Program-made: the position numbers and the translations under genes
The notes under the pieces: generated by a model
What the model saw: only the letters and a program-made list of their open reading frames with translations
What the model was told of the DNA's origin: nothing
Database searches by the model: none
Shown here: positions 1 through 11,807 of the stretch, piece after piece
Layout: each line of letters begins with the position of its first letter
Numbering within the stretch: position 1 is the stretch's first letter
Source of the DNA: Aplectana chamaeleonis
Taxonomy: Eukaryota > Nematoda > Chromadorea > Rhabditida > Cosmocercidae
DNA: 64,000 nucleotides
NCBI GenBank assembly: GCA_029168955.1
Contig: JAPDOI010000149.1
Span: forward strand, 1,295,501 to 1,359,500
Direction of reading: 5' to 3'

Positions 1-360
1 CTCGAAGGGGTGTGAAAATACGGGCGTGGAAGGCAAGATTGCTCAAACATTGTCAAATATTGGCATCCTGGACAGTTTACAGCGCTTCAAACGTCGTTGA
101 CGACATAGTACGGGCCGTGCGGACCTATCTATGCTATTATCTCGACTATGCTTGCGAGCGTGTTAGCTGCCTTTAATGAGGTTTGGGTCTGTGTTTGAGC
201 ATATTACTCATCAGTTACGAATTACGATTAACGAATTGCGAGGATTTTGAAAATTACGATTTACCAAATTCAGAATCTCAGTTACGCACAGCCCTGGCCC
301 ACAGTAGTGCTGGTTCACTGGCCCTTCGAAAAATTACTGTTTAGGATCTGGTGATGGCTG
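1..360. other. Left edge, no gene recognised
   Basis: No coding region is recognisable. Positions 205-285 carry ATTACGATTAACG-like words and end in TTACGCACAGCCCTG. This resembles the subterminal repeats and the end of the hAT-like element at 16757-17869, so it may be a short degraded relative. No target duplication could be assigned. Confidence 0.3.
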
Positions 361-361
361 T

Positions 362-866
362 GTAAGATTATTCGAATATATTCGAAGATCGAATATGTTC
401 GAATAATTGTCAGTATCGATAGTCGATTTCGAATAATAATTGAATATCTGGTATTTTCGATAGTCGATTTCGAATAATTATCGATTATGAGGTTTTTTCG
501 ATATTCGATTTCGAATATTGATCGAATATCTGCTTTTTTCGATAGTCGATTTCGAATAATAATCGAATAATTTATTCGAATGTTTATTCGATTGCAAATA
601 TTCGAGCACAACTATAGTACGCAAGAGCGTGTTGTCCAAATATTAGTTTATTCGAATATACTCGAATATTCAAAGAAGTGGATTATTCGGGTTATTCGAA
701 TAATCGAATATTCAAAGAAGTGGAATATTCGTTTATCCGAATAATCGAATATTCAAAGAAAAAGAATATTCGTTTATTCGAATCATCGAATATTCAAAGA
801 AGTGGGTTTTTCGAATTATTCGTTTATTCGAATATTCAAGAAAAATTATTCGTTCCAACACTCTAG
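362..866. repeat. AT-rich TTCGAA/TCGAATA palindromic tandem array
   Basis: The stretch is built almost entirely from TTCGAATA, TCGATAGTCG and TCGAATAATCG words. The left half (about 362-600) repeats a block of roughly 50-55 bp containing CGATAGTCGATTTCGAATAA. The right half (about 650-850) repeats a block of about 35 bp containing TCGAATATTCAAAGAAGTG. The halves are partly complementary, so the region could fold back. The ORFs that cross it are products of the repeat and not genes. Confidence 0.7.
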
Positions 867-869
867 TGA

Positions 870-1279
870 TTAGACGGAACGCGGCTAACTGTCGCCTCAG
901 GTCTACAAATCAATTTCTGCATTCACTTTTCATAATGATTTCAACCAATTGACAATTTACATTACAGGAAATTGGAACATTTCCCTGCTGATGACTACCT
1001 GCGGCCGTTTGAAATGTGGTCGAAGAAGTCCGACAAGACCTCTTATTGAGTTTTCTTCCGAAATAGTAACAATACCTGGTTTTCACTGTGATTCCAAGTG
1101 TCGCATGATGTTCTTTTCTGCGCTTATCTCGATTATAATTGAAAGATGTCATCAGAATTCTTTGATAAAGGACGTATTAACAGACTTACATATTTGATAG
1201 GAAGACGTAATGCGCTTATCTTAACAGTATAGATTCGGTGTAATTTTCCTTATTAGCTCGTATAAAGTGCATTCGTTAA
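870..1279. other. Unassigned non-coding stretch
   Basis: No conserved protein, RNA gene or clear repeat is recognisable. It ends at a TTAA where the next MITE begins. Confidence 0.3.
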
Positions 1280-1725
1280 AAGCAGCGTTCACGATGATCA
1301 TCCTCGTTGACTTTCCACAGTGAAATGATAGGCGAGAAGTATCCTAGGCTCCCAGTGTCGAAAGAACGGTAGAAAACGAGCCAGGAGTGGCAAAATAACG
1401 GCTGCAAACAAGCGTTTTGGTGCCCCAGACACGCCTGGTGCCCCAGATCCGCCCTCGGAAGGAACAAATGAAGACTCAGATCACAGGAATGATCAAGTGA
1501 AGGAAGTGCTGATAAGTGAGCTGATCGCTTCATTGCTTTGATAGGTGTCATCATTTTAGCGGTAAATTTCTCCCCGCTCAAAAATCAACGTAAACAAGGG
1601 AGGACCTATTTTGGCTCAAAAACGCGTCTTTCGTGTTCTTTTCAAGCATGCCTTGCTATATAGGGCACCAGACCTTCCATAAGCCGTGGAGATATCGGAA
1701 GTGAAATTTATCGTGAACACTGCCT
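1280..1725. mobile_element. TTAA-flanked MITE (AGGCAGTG family)
   Basis: The left terminus AAGCAGCGTTCACGATGATC and the right terminus CGTGAACACTGCCT are inverted copies of each other. The element is flanked by TTAA at 1276-1279 and 1726-1729. It has no coding capacity. The TTAA target suggests mobilisation by a piggyBac-type transposase, which is inference from the target site only. Confidence 0.7.
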
Positions 1726-1870
1726 TTAAGGGTTTTTGTTGCAACTGTGTTCGCAATGAAATACGGTTGACCACTTCCTATCAAGGAACTCATTTTTGGA
1801 TTCAGTGGGCACGGATCCGCCCGTAAAGAAAGCAAAAGAATCTTATATGGGGTAAGAATAGCTACCTTAA

Positions 1871-2350
1871 AGGCAGTGTTCACGAAGAAAAAGTTACACG
1901 TTTTTTTTTGACTAAAACGTAAGCTTTGGGTCCCTCTAAAAAGATTAAGAACGGAATTGCGACGAAAAACGGCCGGTAAGTAGGTGAAAATCTCGTGGGC
2001 CAGCCAACCCATTGAGCCACTCCGCCCACGTCCTATAACAGTTCAACCGAATTCGTGGTTAGATGAGCTGTGGTTTCCGATCAAAAGCCCCGTTCTTCCC
2101 TTCATTCTCAACTTCTTTCTTTACTCAGGTCAGCTCGCACACATCGGCTGCAAAGGACGGAAGTTACAAGCCTCGGAGAACTCGTCCACAATGCTTCCCT
2201 AGCTGAATTTTGAGGGGCCATAACTCCGTTTCCAGGGGGGTCTTGTACGATTCCAGGGACATCATTAAAAACAGCATGGGACCGTTTTCAAGATAGGCGG
2301 AAAAACAGAAAAACGACTTTTTACGTGAGTGTGTTCACGATAATCTTCAA
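1871..2350. mobile_element. TTAA-flanked MITE, copy of the 11808-12235 element
   Basis: It starts AGGCAGTGTTCACGAAG directly after TTAA (1867-1870). The body (AAAACGTAAGCTTTGGG, the block around AACCCATTGAGCCACTCC, and the ATAACTCCGTTTCCAGG block) is colinear with the intact element at 11808-12235. The right end is not a clean terminus: it runs into GTGTTCACGATAATC, which looks like the terminus of a neighbouring family member. The exact right boundary is uncertain. Confidence 0.55.
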
Positions 2351-2471
2351 TTTTGAGATTATTCGCAAAATCGATTAATTGACTCCCGGGTAGAACTAAA
2401 ATGTTGGAGAAACTGAGAAAAATGGACCAGAAGGGCACTAAATCCTTTACTCTCACCCCGCCACTTCACTC

Positions 2472-2822
2472 TCACAGGAACTGTTCGTTGCGACGATGAA
2501 ATATTTTGTGGACCCGTCCTTTGCCATTTTCTGCTTTCTGTTGCTCCGTCCCTTCCTTCGGACACTAACTAATACTGCTTTGCATAGAATATTTTGTTCA
2601 TTTCCGACTGACCCCATTTTTCACCGGTCCCAACCATTGGGAACATGTTCCCGATGGTTGGGATCCAATCGGACAACTAGTGCGGGCCAGAAAATAATGT
2701 CACTGAAATACGACGTTTTAATCAGTTTCTCGCCGTTTATTCGTAATTTTGGTAACACTTGGAGGCGAACGCATTGTTTTATGTAAAAACCTGGGAAATG
2801 AAAACCATCGTGAACACTGCCT
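2472..2822. mobile_element. TTAA MITE fragment sharing a junction with its neighbour
   Basis: The right terminus CGTGAACACTGCCT abuts TTAA (2823-2826). The body, including GATGAAATATTTTGTGGACC and the TAACACTTGGAGGC block, is repeated at 3448-3784. It is the left partner of a head-to-head pair in which both elements share one TTAA. Confidence 0.55.
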
Positions 2823-2826
2823 TTAA

Positions 2827-2945
2827 AGGCAGTGTTCACGATAATCTTTAATTTTGAGATTATTCGCTATATTGATTGAAACCCGGGGCCGAACCAAAAT
2901 GACGTAGAAATTGAGAAAAACGCAACAGAAGTACACGAAATCCTT
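2827..2945. mobile_element. Solo-end MITE fragment
   Basis: It begins AGGCAGTGTTCACGATAATC immediately after the TTAA at 2823-2826 and ends at ACGAAATCCTTAA. An inverted homologue lies at 11682-11803. Only one end has the AGGCAGTG terminus, so this is probably a deleted derivative. Confidence 0.45.
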
Positions 2946-2965
2946 AAGTATCAATCCGCCTCTTA

Positions 2966-3443
2966 GAGGCACTGTTCGCGATAAACTTCATCCTCGAATT
3001 TTTCATTACAAACGCTTCTCGTGGCTCTCAGAAGCAGAACAGAGTCGAAAAAACGGGAAGAAAAGCTACCCAGGAGCCGCAAAACGGCTTAGAAAAGTGG
3101 GGAAACCCCGCCATTGTGGGCAAGTCCCGCCTCTTTCCGCCCCTCGACGTGAACAAAGGAACACTCGAAATCGTGAGTGGAGCGATTGTTTTCGATCAAA
3201 AGCCCCGTTTTTCCCTTCATTCTCAACTTCTCTCTTTACTCAGGTCAGCTCGCATACATCGGCTGTAAAAGTTACAAGCCTCGGACCACTCGTCCACCAT
3301 TTTCCCTAGCTCAATTTTTGAGGGACCATAATTCCATTCCCAGAAGGTTTTGTACGATTCCAGAAGCATCATTGGAATCAGAATGGGACCGGTTTCAAGA
3401 TAAGCAAAAAACAGAAGAGCGATTTTTATCGCGAACAGTGCCT
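2966..3443. mobile_element. TTAA MITE (AGGCACTG variant)
   Basis: The termini AGGCACTGTTCGCGATAA and TTATCGCGAACAGTGCCT are inverted repeats, with TTAA on the right (3444-3447) and a mutated TTAG on the left. The internal region shares the CTTTACTCAGGTCAGCTCGC block with other members of the family. Confidence 0.65.
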
Positions 3444-3447
3444 TTAA

Positions 3448-3784
3448 GTATCACAGGAAGTGTTTGCTGTCACGATGAAATATTTTGTGGACCCATCCTT
3501 TACAATTCTCTATTCTCTATTGCTCCGCTCTTTCCTTAGGGCCCTAACTAGTCCTGCTTTGCATAAAATAATCTTCTGTTTTCGATTGAGTCAATTTTCC
3601 ATCGGTGACAACCACCGAGTACATTTCCATCCCACCGGACAACTAGTCCATGTCATAGAATAATATCACTGAATTTCCACATTTTGATGCGTTTCTCGCC
3701 GTTTCTTCGTAACTTTGGTAACACTTGGAGGCCAACGCATTGTTTTTTGTGAACAACCCGAGGACGAAAATCATCGTGAACACT
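3448..3784. mobile_element. TTAA MITE fragment, homologue of 2472-2822
   Basis: It abuts the TTAA at 3444-3447 and ends near CATCGTGAACACTGC. The body (GATGAAATATTTTGTGGACC, then the TAACACTTGGAGGCC block) is homologous to 2472-2822. The right terminus is degraded (ACTGCTTCAA). Confidence 0.5.
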
Positions 3785-3819
3785 GCTTCAACGGTTACTC
3801 ATTTTGAAGGGTCAAAAAC

Positions 3820-4100
3820 GACCCACAATGCCGCTACACAAGTAAGAAGTTGGCCCGCCCCTGTATCTGCCCGCCCCCTGTATTTGCTGTTCTCCTCCGA
3901 AACAGGGGTGCTGGGCCATTCCCACCGTCGTCGACGTTTGAGGGGGGAACAATAATTAAAATAAGTAAACCACGTATATCGACGACGGTGAGAATTGCCC
4001 AGCAGCCCTTTTTTGGAGGAGAACAGCAAATACAGGGGCGGGCAGATACAGGGGCGGGGCCAACTTCTTACTCATGTAGCGGCTTTGTGAGCCGTTTTTG
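3820..4100. repeat. Imperfect palindrome around ACGACGGT/ACCGTCGTCGA
   Basis: The arms containing CCACAATGCCGCTACA and TGTAGCGGCTTTGTG, with CAGGGGCGGG-type blocks inside, are inverted with respect to each other and centred near 3960. It is probably a short foldback element. The ORFs on both strands result from the symmetry. Confidence 0.5.
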
Positions 4101-5073
4101 ACGCTTCAAAATGTGTAGGCGTCGTGTTTTGAGCCATACGATTCTATTTCCGTTGATATCTCAAACCCGTTTACGAGCGTGTATGCTGCCTTCAAGGCCA
4201 ATCTTATACCAAAAGTTTGCGACCGGGTGGTTTTCGGTCCTGAGGGACGGCGACAGTTGGCACTAAGACTCCGTCCATACGTGGCGAGAGCGTGCGATTA
4301 CGCAAAATCGATGGTAATCGTGGGCACACGATTCGCTAGCCGCTCACAGACGCCGCCCTCGCCCGCTCTCTCTCACACGCTTACGCCAGCACCACGAAGC
4401 AAGCAGCAGATTTCAAACTTACTGCTCCATCACTAAAGCAGGTGGCGATAAACCTGTATCAAAACTACTGCTCTGCGACCGCGACAGGCCTGTCGTGGGA
4501 AATAACAATGGCCTACCTTCTGCTAATTCTCGCTGGTCGACGCTGGTCACTGCCCGGCATCAATGAATTGTTGTATCAGGAGCAGGGATGTGCGGCAGTT
4601 GACGTTTGTCGGACGTTTTTGGTACTTTCTTACCGTTCGTCGTTTGCCGAAATTTTTGTTATTTTTTGGCAAAACCAGGAAAAACAATTAACGAAAGTGC
4701 CGCTTTCGCGGCGGCCTTGTGGGCATTAGGGATGAGTTCACCGTTTATAAATTATCCGCTTTCGCTAAAAGAGGTGAAATACTTAATCCTTATACTTAAA
4801 GCAGTTATGTCCCGTTGTGTGCCTGTCTGTCTGTGTGTGTGTCCCGCCGATCTTGGGAATGGCCGATCAGAAATGTTGTAAAATGGTACCTTTATGTAGG
4901 TGGGTAGGACATATCTGGGTTCCCAAAAAATCAGCTTGAATCATCTCTTGCGCGCCTCGGGGCAACCGACTTTGTCAACCGACTTTGGGGCGCACTTTTG
5001 GCCGTGGGTCATGAAAATTTCTATGAGTCGTCTAACGCTAGGAGGGCTAAGCACTCATCAAGTCGGTAGGTAT
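4101..5073. other. Unassigned stretch with short GT repeat
   Basis: No protein family or RNA gene is recognisable. A short (TGTC/TG)n run lies near 4815-4845. Several small ORFs are present, but none has a domain I can name. Confidence 0.3.
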
Positions 5074-5077
5074 TTAA

Positions 5078-5563
5078 AGGCAGTGTTCACGATTAGAATC
5101 GTTTTTTTTTGCTTTTTTGCCTATCTTGAAGGCGGTCCAATGCTGATTCCAATGGTGTTTTTGGAATCGTACAAGACCTTCTGGGAACGGAGTTATGGTC
5201 CCTCAAAAATTGAGCTAAGGAAACATGGTGGACGAGTTGTCCGAGGCTTGTAACTTCCGTCTCTTGCAGCCGATGTATGCGAGCTGACCTGAGTAAAGAG
5301 AGAAGTTGGGAATAAAGGGAAGAACAGGGCTATTGTTCGGAAACTATCGCTCATCTCACATTCTCGAGCATTCATTTATTCACGTCAGTGGGCGTGGAAA
5401 GTGCATCTGGGGGTGACGAGCTGACGAGTGTCCAACTTTGGGGCCGTAGGGGACCGTTCCGAGCTCATTTTTCTTAGTTTTTTCAACATTAGGATTTCGC
5501 TAGGCCCCGCAGCTGCCGATCTCCACCAAAAAACAGACATGGTTTTTATCGTGGACACTGCCT
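5078..5563. mobile_element. TTAA MITE, complete copy
   Basis: It runs from AGGCAGTGTTCACGATTAG to ATCGTGGACACTGCCT, flanked by TTAA at 5074-5077 and 5564-5567, 486 bp in all. It is colinear with 11253-11677, 13953-14428 and 57171-57653. The internal blocks include GAGTTATGGTCCCTC and GATGTATGCGAGCTGACC. Confidence 0.8.
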
Positions 5564-5604
5564 TTAATATTAATGGATGGGACGCCGTACAGAATCGCTA
5601 GGGT

Positions 5605-7580
5605 TTGCGGGTATGCAGGGCGTTACCGATAGTGTGCAGGACCTCAGTGGGAGCGTGCAGGACGTTATATAAAGTGTGCAGGACCCCAGTGGGAGTGCGC
5701 AGGACGTCATAGAAAGTGTGCAGAACCCCAGTGGGATTGTGCAGGACGTCATAGAAAGTGGGCAGGACACCAGTGGGAGTGTGCAGGGCGTCATAGACAG
5801 TTTGCAGGACCCTAATGGGAATGTGCAGGACGTCATAGAAAGTGGGCAGGACCCCATCGGAAGGGTGCAGGACGTCATAAAAAGTGTGCAGGGCGTCATA
5901 GAAAGTGTGCAGGATCCTAATGGGAATGTGCAGGACGTCATAGAAAGTGTGCCGGACCCCATTGGAAGTGTGCAGGACGTCATATAAAGTGTGCAGGGCG
6001 TCATAGAAAGTGTGCAGGACCCTAATGGGAATGTGCAGGACGTCATAGAAAGTGGGCAGGACCCCATTGGAAGTGTGCAGGACGTCATAGAAAGCGTGCA
6101 GAACCCCAGTGGGAGTGTGCAGGACGTCATAGAAAGTGGGCAGGACACCAGTGGGAGTGTGCAGGGCGTCATAGAAAGTGTGCAGGGCGTCATAGAAAGT
6201 GTGCAGGACCCTAATGGGAATGTGCAGGACGTCATAGAAAGTTGGCAGGACCCCATTGGAAGTGTGCAGGACGTCATAAAAAGTGCGCAGGACCCAAATG
6301 GGAAACTGCAGGGCGTCATAGAAAGTGTGCAGGACCCCAGTGGGAGTGTGCAGGACGTCATAGAAAGTGTGCAGGGCCCCAGTGGGAGTGTGCAGGACGT
6401 CATAGAAAGTGGGCAGGACACCAGTGGGAGTGAGCAGGGCGTCATAGACAGTGTGCAGGACCCTAATGGGAATGTGCAGGACGTCATAGAAAGTGGGCAG
6501 GACCCCATTGGAAGGGTGCAGGACGTCATAAAAAGTGTGCAGGGCGTCATAGAAAGTGTGCAGGACCCTAATGGGAATGTGCAGGACGTCATAGAAAGTG
6601 GGCAGGACCTCATTGGAAGTGTGCAGGACGTCATAGAAAGTGTGCAGGGCGTCATAGAAAGTGTGCAGGACCCTAATGGGAATGAGCAGGACGTCATAGA
6701 AAGTGGGCAGGACCCCATTGGAAGTGTGCAGGATGTCATAGAAAGTGAGCAGGACCCCAGTGGAAGTGTGCAGGACGTCATAGAAAGTGGGCAGGACACC
6801 AGTGGGAGTGTGCAGAGCGTCATAGAAAGTATGCAGGACTCAAGTGGGAGTGTGCAGGACGTCATAGAAAGTGTGCGAGGCCCCAACGGGAGTGTGCAGG
6901 ACCCTAATGGGAATGTGCAGGACGTCATAGAAAGTGGGCAGGACCCCATTGGAAGTGTGCAGGACGTCATAGAAAGTGTGCAGGGCGTCATAGAAAGTGT
7001 ACAGGACCCTAATGGGAATGTGCAGGACGTCATAGAAAGTGGGCAGGACCCCATTGGAAGTGTGCAGGACGTCATAGAAAGTGTGCAGGACCCCAGTGGG
7101 AGTGTGCAGGACGTCATAGAAAGTGGGCAGGACACCAGTGGGAGTGTGCAGGGCGTCATAGAAAGTGTACAGGACCTAAATGGGAGTGTGCAGGGTGTCA
7201 TAGAAAGTGTGCAGGACCCTAATGGGAATATGCAGGACGTCATAGAAAAAAAGGGAACCAAGTGGGAGTGTGCAGGACGTCATAGAAAGTGTGCAAGACC
7301 CCAACGGGAGTGTGCAGGACGTCGTATAAGGTGTGCAGGACGTCGTATAAAGTGTGCAGGACCCAAATGGGAGGGTGCACGGCGTCATAGAAAGTGTGAA
7401 GAACCCTAACGGGAGTGTGCAGGGCGTCATAGAAAGTGCGCCAGTCCCCAGTGGAAGTGTGCAGGACCCCAGTGGGAAGTGTGCAGCGCGCAATAGAAAT
7501 GCGCAGGTCCCGAGTGGGAGTGTGCAGGAGGTCATCGAATGTTAGCAGGACCGCAGTGGGAGTGTGCAGGACTTCACCAA
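5605..7580. repeat. Minisatellite, 21-bp units in 42-bp dimers
   Basis: About 2 kb is made of two alternating 21-bp half units, GTGCAGGACGTCATAGAAAG(T) and GTGCAGGACCCCAGTGGGAG(T), with variants such as CCTAATGGGA and CCCATTGGAA. Because 21 and 42 are multiples of three, long frames stay open on both strands: about 472 codons on + (5991-7409) and about 563 codons on - (5570-7261). The + frame reads as VQDVIES/VQDPNGN repeats and the - frame as cysteine-rich TSCTLPLGSC repeats. There is no signal peptide or codon pattern that favours one strand, so I treat it as non-coding satellite DNA. A secreted repeat protein cannot be excluded without RNA data. Confidence 0.85.
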
Positions 7581-8930
7581 GAGTGTATAATTTGAAATAA
7601 GGTTTTTTTTTAAATTTGTTCTTGCTAATATTTACCCTTTTTGTGGCGAAGAAAACAGATAGGAAAACATGAATCTTGAGAAGCGTGCGACGCGTTTTGA
7701 GAATGACGCAGATCTCCGGAGACATTTCCTTGCCAGTCTTAGGAAACAAGCAGCAGCTCCACTTCCACACCTTCTCTGTTCGTCACTCATTGCAACCGCT
7801 CATTGCAATCGTCACGGTGGAATTTCGATTCCCTAACTTCCATAAACCAGTTTTAAATATGTTGCAAGTCTGAGCTTATCAAAATTGGCACCACAAAATC
7901 ATAAACAACCACCTACTTATTTCATTCATTGAGAACAAGGGCATGGTGTTGGTCAACTAGGGAAACATATAAAATGAGAATACGTTTGTCCTTATCATGA
8001 CAGAGATGGTAAAGCGGGAATAATCGCCTGGGAACTTTGCAAATCGAAATAAAGGGCACTGGGTAGCGACGCAAGGGAAGGAAGGATGGAAGGGGTTGTG
8101 AATTTAATGCCGGTAGCAGCCAACGATCTACCGCTGGCTTCTTATGTTTTGCTTTTTGATCCCACATTTTCATACCCCCCCCCGCCCTGCTGTAAATATC
8201 CGGCAGCCTGCTCTGCTCAGGAGAGTCCATACTGACAGCATTTTTCGGGCAGACGGAAGTCAGTCAGCACCGTTCTAACAAACTAATCCGTCTCAGGTAG
8301 TAGGCTCACGCGGAAGTTTCTTTGAGCGAAAACTTCGCTAGGTCTCGCTAGTACGTATGACTTGGCACGCGATTCAACTTGGAGGCAACGCAAAAAATTC
8401 ATTGAAACGGTGGACCATAGCTTCGGTTGTGCGCTGCACTCAAAGGCAGTGGTCACGATGAAAAACGTTATGGAAAAAACTACAAAAATCAGCTCAGACC
8501 AAAAACAGCTCAAAAACTATGAAGGTAGCGCGGTGAAAAACGGGCTAGAATTAGAGTTATTAAGACCCTAAACTTCCAGTTCGTGCACACGTGCACAGAA
8601 AGATCACAGTCTCATGCCAAGCAGTCGAAAATCATCGACACTCAGAAAAAGAAATAAATGCAAATTTACCTAATAAAACAGTTAAACAATAAATGCAAGC
8701 ACTTCAGTCAATGGTTTTGACTAGATGTGCACATAAATCCGAAGGTTCATTGATTGAAATTCAATTTCAAGCCAGCTGGTGTTCTTGATACTAGAGATCA
8801 TTGATGCCGATGATGTGGGGTGGGCTCGTCCACCATCAAAAGACAAGGAACTCAGAGCTTTCCAGCCTAGCTATTTCCGCCTTATAAGTATGTAGTCTGA
8901 TAACATCATGCTACATACCATAAAGACGCA
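7581..8930. other. Unassigned stretch with one MITE end
   Basis: No conserved gene is recognisable. AAAGGCAGTGGTCACGATG near 8441-8459 is a terminus of the AGGCAGTG MITE family without an obvious partner. The rest is AT-rich. Confidence 0.3.
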
Positions 8931-9080
8931 AATACCTAGAACTAAAGACGCATGTATCATTCCTCAAAGACGCATGTAACAAACGATGAACACGCAGGCG
9001 CCTTACATTAAAAGCGCATGAATCATTCCTCAAAGACGTACGTAACAAACGCTGAACACGCAGGCGCCTTACTCTATGTT
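8931..9080. repeat. Two-copy tandem repeat with AAAGACGCA motifs
   Basis: A block of about 75 bp containing TCATTCCTCAAAGACG, ATGTAACAAACG and CACGCAGGCGCCTTAC occurs twice in direct orientation. AAAGACGCA words recur at 10558-10750, which suggests a related dispersed element there. Confidence 0.6.
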
Positions 9081-9499
9081 TGCGTGCCCAATACACTGAA
9101 AATCTCCTAGCCCTCGTCACGGCGGTGGCTGTGGACTCGAGAGAGACCAATGAACTATTAATTCCAAAGAACAACGACTTGCCCTTATGAGGCGCGCCGT
9201 ACATCGCGTGAGTTTGCAATCGATGTTCAACATGTGCATGATGATAAGTACGGCAACGGCCCAATCTTCGAGGGCAAAAACACTAATTATCTTCATATCT
9301 GACTACGACAAGTGCATTAGTGGATAGCTTAAGGTTCCTACGTTCTTGTAGTTCACAAATAAAAGAACAAAACAATATGACATTGAGATTATAACTGATT
9401 AGTATTAAATAACTATGAGATTTAACCTTCCTCAGGAAGATTGTTTCATACCTCGAGCTCGCAGATACCTTACTGCAGAGAAACGTTGTTACTGCAATA

Positions 9500-9930
9500 C
9501 TGGCCATTATTTTGGCGTTTTTGGCCCAAAAAAAACGCTAAAAAGCATTTTTTCGCTCTTTTTTCCATAACTCTGTTCAAAAGGGTCCATTTTGGAATCT
9601 AACAAGATATTGGGAATCAGCATCGTGTGCTCTTTTTTTCTGGAATAACACATGGCCCCCTCTTCAACAAGATATGTATGCAAAATTAGACAAGAAACAA
9701 TCAACCCGAATCGCGATTTCGCAATCAAGGCATTTATGGTGTTACGCCTAAATGCTTTGTACAAAGTATGTCAAATAGTGCAAATGCTAAAAGAGAGTAC
9801 TCTCGATCCTGATTCCAAATATTTTTTCGGATTCTCAAATTGACCATCATGAACAGAGTTAAGGCAAAAGGGCGCCAAAAACGTTTAATGCGTTTTTTCG
9901 CGGAAAACGCAAAAATGATAGCCTCATAGT
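9500..9930. repeat. Degenerate foldback with GGCGTTTTTGGC-type ends
   Basis: The left side GGCGTTTTTGGCCC...AAAACGCT and the right side GGCGCCAAAAACG...GCGTTTTTTCGC are approximately inverted. It contains the CCATAACTCTGTTCAAA block shared by many MITEs here. There is no protein coding capacity. Confidence 0.4.
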
Positions 9931-11252
9931 GCTTTTCTAGACCCGTTTCTGTACGTTTTTAACTCTAATGCGGCAGTGAGCTACCGATTGTTTTAATTTT
10001 CGATGAAATTAGGGAGAGGATATTCACCGTGGACAAGTAACTGTGCGTAACTGAATTTTGTATTTTCGTGAAGCGCGAATCGTAATTTAGCGAAAATGCG
10101 AAATTTATAGTGGACCTATACTTCTGCACTGCGCTGTATACCAGAAAGAATCAGGTTGCCTATGTAAGTTCAAACCGAATTTCAGGGCGTAAAATTGCGG
10201 ATCGCACGAATTTCTATGTAATATGTGGATTTTGAGTTTTAGATTTGACGCCGACAAAGCGTTAATGTACGCGCGGACGAGTATACTCGTCGTCTACAGC
10301 TCCGCGGTTTCCTTATTTTTCACGAACACCGCGAATACTTGAGAAGCCCAGGATGTGTGAAAGTCATGTCTAGGATCAATGTCCCGACTTCAGTAAGCAC
10401 AAGACAGCAGTCGTACGCTACCGCCTTGTTTTGAAATATAGTTAGTAGAATCACGAACAAAATGAAAATCTGAGAAAGTTTTCTTATCAGCAAAACACAT
10501 GAACTTATCGGGGAAAGGTGAAATGTAGTGGTTATCGACGAGAAATCAATCAGTTGTGAAAGACGCACTCGTCATAAACAATTTGAGTAGCTTTCTTGCG
10601 TCTAAACGGTTTGTTACTTGCGTCTTTGTGGTCTCTTCCGAAAGACGCACTTGTTACTGTTACTGTTACTGTTACGCACCTGTTACTTGCGTCTTTCATA
10701 CGTGCAAGTGACAAGAAATGACGTTTTCGACCCTGTAAAGACGCATTTAACAAGGAATCGGGCTAATTAGACGCAACAACCTAGGCTGGAAAGTTCTGCG
10801 AAGTTCAGGTTTCAAATTTTGCCTAGACCAGCGTTTTTTTCGCGATTTTTTCTTACAGGTTCTACTACTCTATACCCAGAAATGGTTCAGAGAGGAAAAG
10901 AAGACGAGCATATTTGTGCGCGACCACTGCCTTTAATAAAATGCAAAAATTGAGTGTATCCTTGAAAGACCAAATCCCACACGTATTTTCTCAAATCAGG
11001 CTTACACCCAAATATTCAGGAACACATATTCTCAAACATTACTGAACTCCTCATGTCTATGTGCTCGCTAGCGGATAAGTAATGAATCGCATTTTTATGA
11101 GAAACATTTTTTGATGAATGTGAAGATAACTTCATACAGTGTGTTTGTACAAGAGTCGTCGTCTAAAATAATTTTAGCCCTACGAAGGTATGTGGGCGCT
11201 CAGTAAGGCCATTGTTATACCAAGAGTTTGCGACCGCAACAGGTTTGCTTGA
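9931..11252. other. Unassigned stretch with AAAGACGCA repeats and a MITE end
   Basis: Region 10556-10760 holds several AAAGACGCA/TGCGTCTTT words in both orientations and a short GTTACT tandem run. A solo MITE terminus, CCACTGCCTTTAA, lies near 10924-10937. No gene is recognised. Confidence 0.3.
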
Positions 11253-11677
11253 AGGCAGTGTTCACGATAAGAATCGTTTTTCTGCTTTTTTGCCTACCTT
11301 GAAGACGGTCCCATGCTGATTCCGATGATGTTTTTGGAATCGTACAAGACCTGGGAACGGAGTTATGGTCCGTTGTTTTCACCCGATGTATGCGAGCCGA
11401 CCTGAGTAAAGAGAGAAGTTGGGAATAAAGGGAAGAACGGGGCTATTGATCGGAAACCTTCGCTCATCTCACAATCTCGAGCATTCATTTTTTCACGTCG
11501 GTGGGCGTGGAAAAAGCATCTGGGTGTGACGAGCTGACGGGTGTCCTACTTTGGAGCCGTAGGGGACCGTTCCGAGCTCATTTTTCTTAGTGTTTTCAAC
11601 GTTAGGGTTGCCCTAGGCCCCGCAGCTGCCGATCTCCACCAAAAAATCAGACATGGTTTTCATCGTGGACACTGCCT
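11253..11677. mobile_element. TTAA MITE, deleted copy
   Basis: The termini are AGGCAGTGTTCACGATAAG and ATCGTGGACACTGCCT, with TTAA at 11678-11681 and a mutated TTGA on the left. It matches 5078-5563 but lacks about 60 bp around the GGTCCCTCAAAAATTGAG block. Confidence 0.75.
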
Positions 11678-11681
11678 TTAA

Positions 11682-11803
11682 GGATTTCGTGTACTTCTGG
11701 TGCGTTTTTCTCCATTTATACGTCATTTTAGTACTGCCCGGGGGCACAACTTAATCAATATATCGAATAATCTCAAAACTGAAGATTATCGTGAACACTG
11801 CCT
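11682..11803. mobile_element. Solo-end MITE fragment (inverted copy of 2827-2945)
   Basis: It lies between two TTAA sites (11678-11681 and 11804-11807) and ends ATCGTGAACACTGCCT. The interior is the inverse of 2827-2945. It shares TTAA sites with the elements on both sides, forming a chain of three insertions. Confidence 0.5.
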
Positions 11804-11807
11804 TTAA

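Noticed and set aside
5570..7409. The longest ORFs in the window, 563 and 472 codons on opposite strands
   Set aside because: They are produced by a tandem repeat whose unit length is a multiple of three. No splice, signal or codon evidence favours coding.
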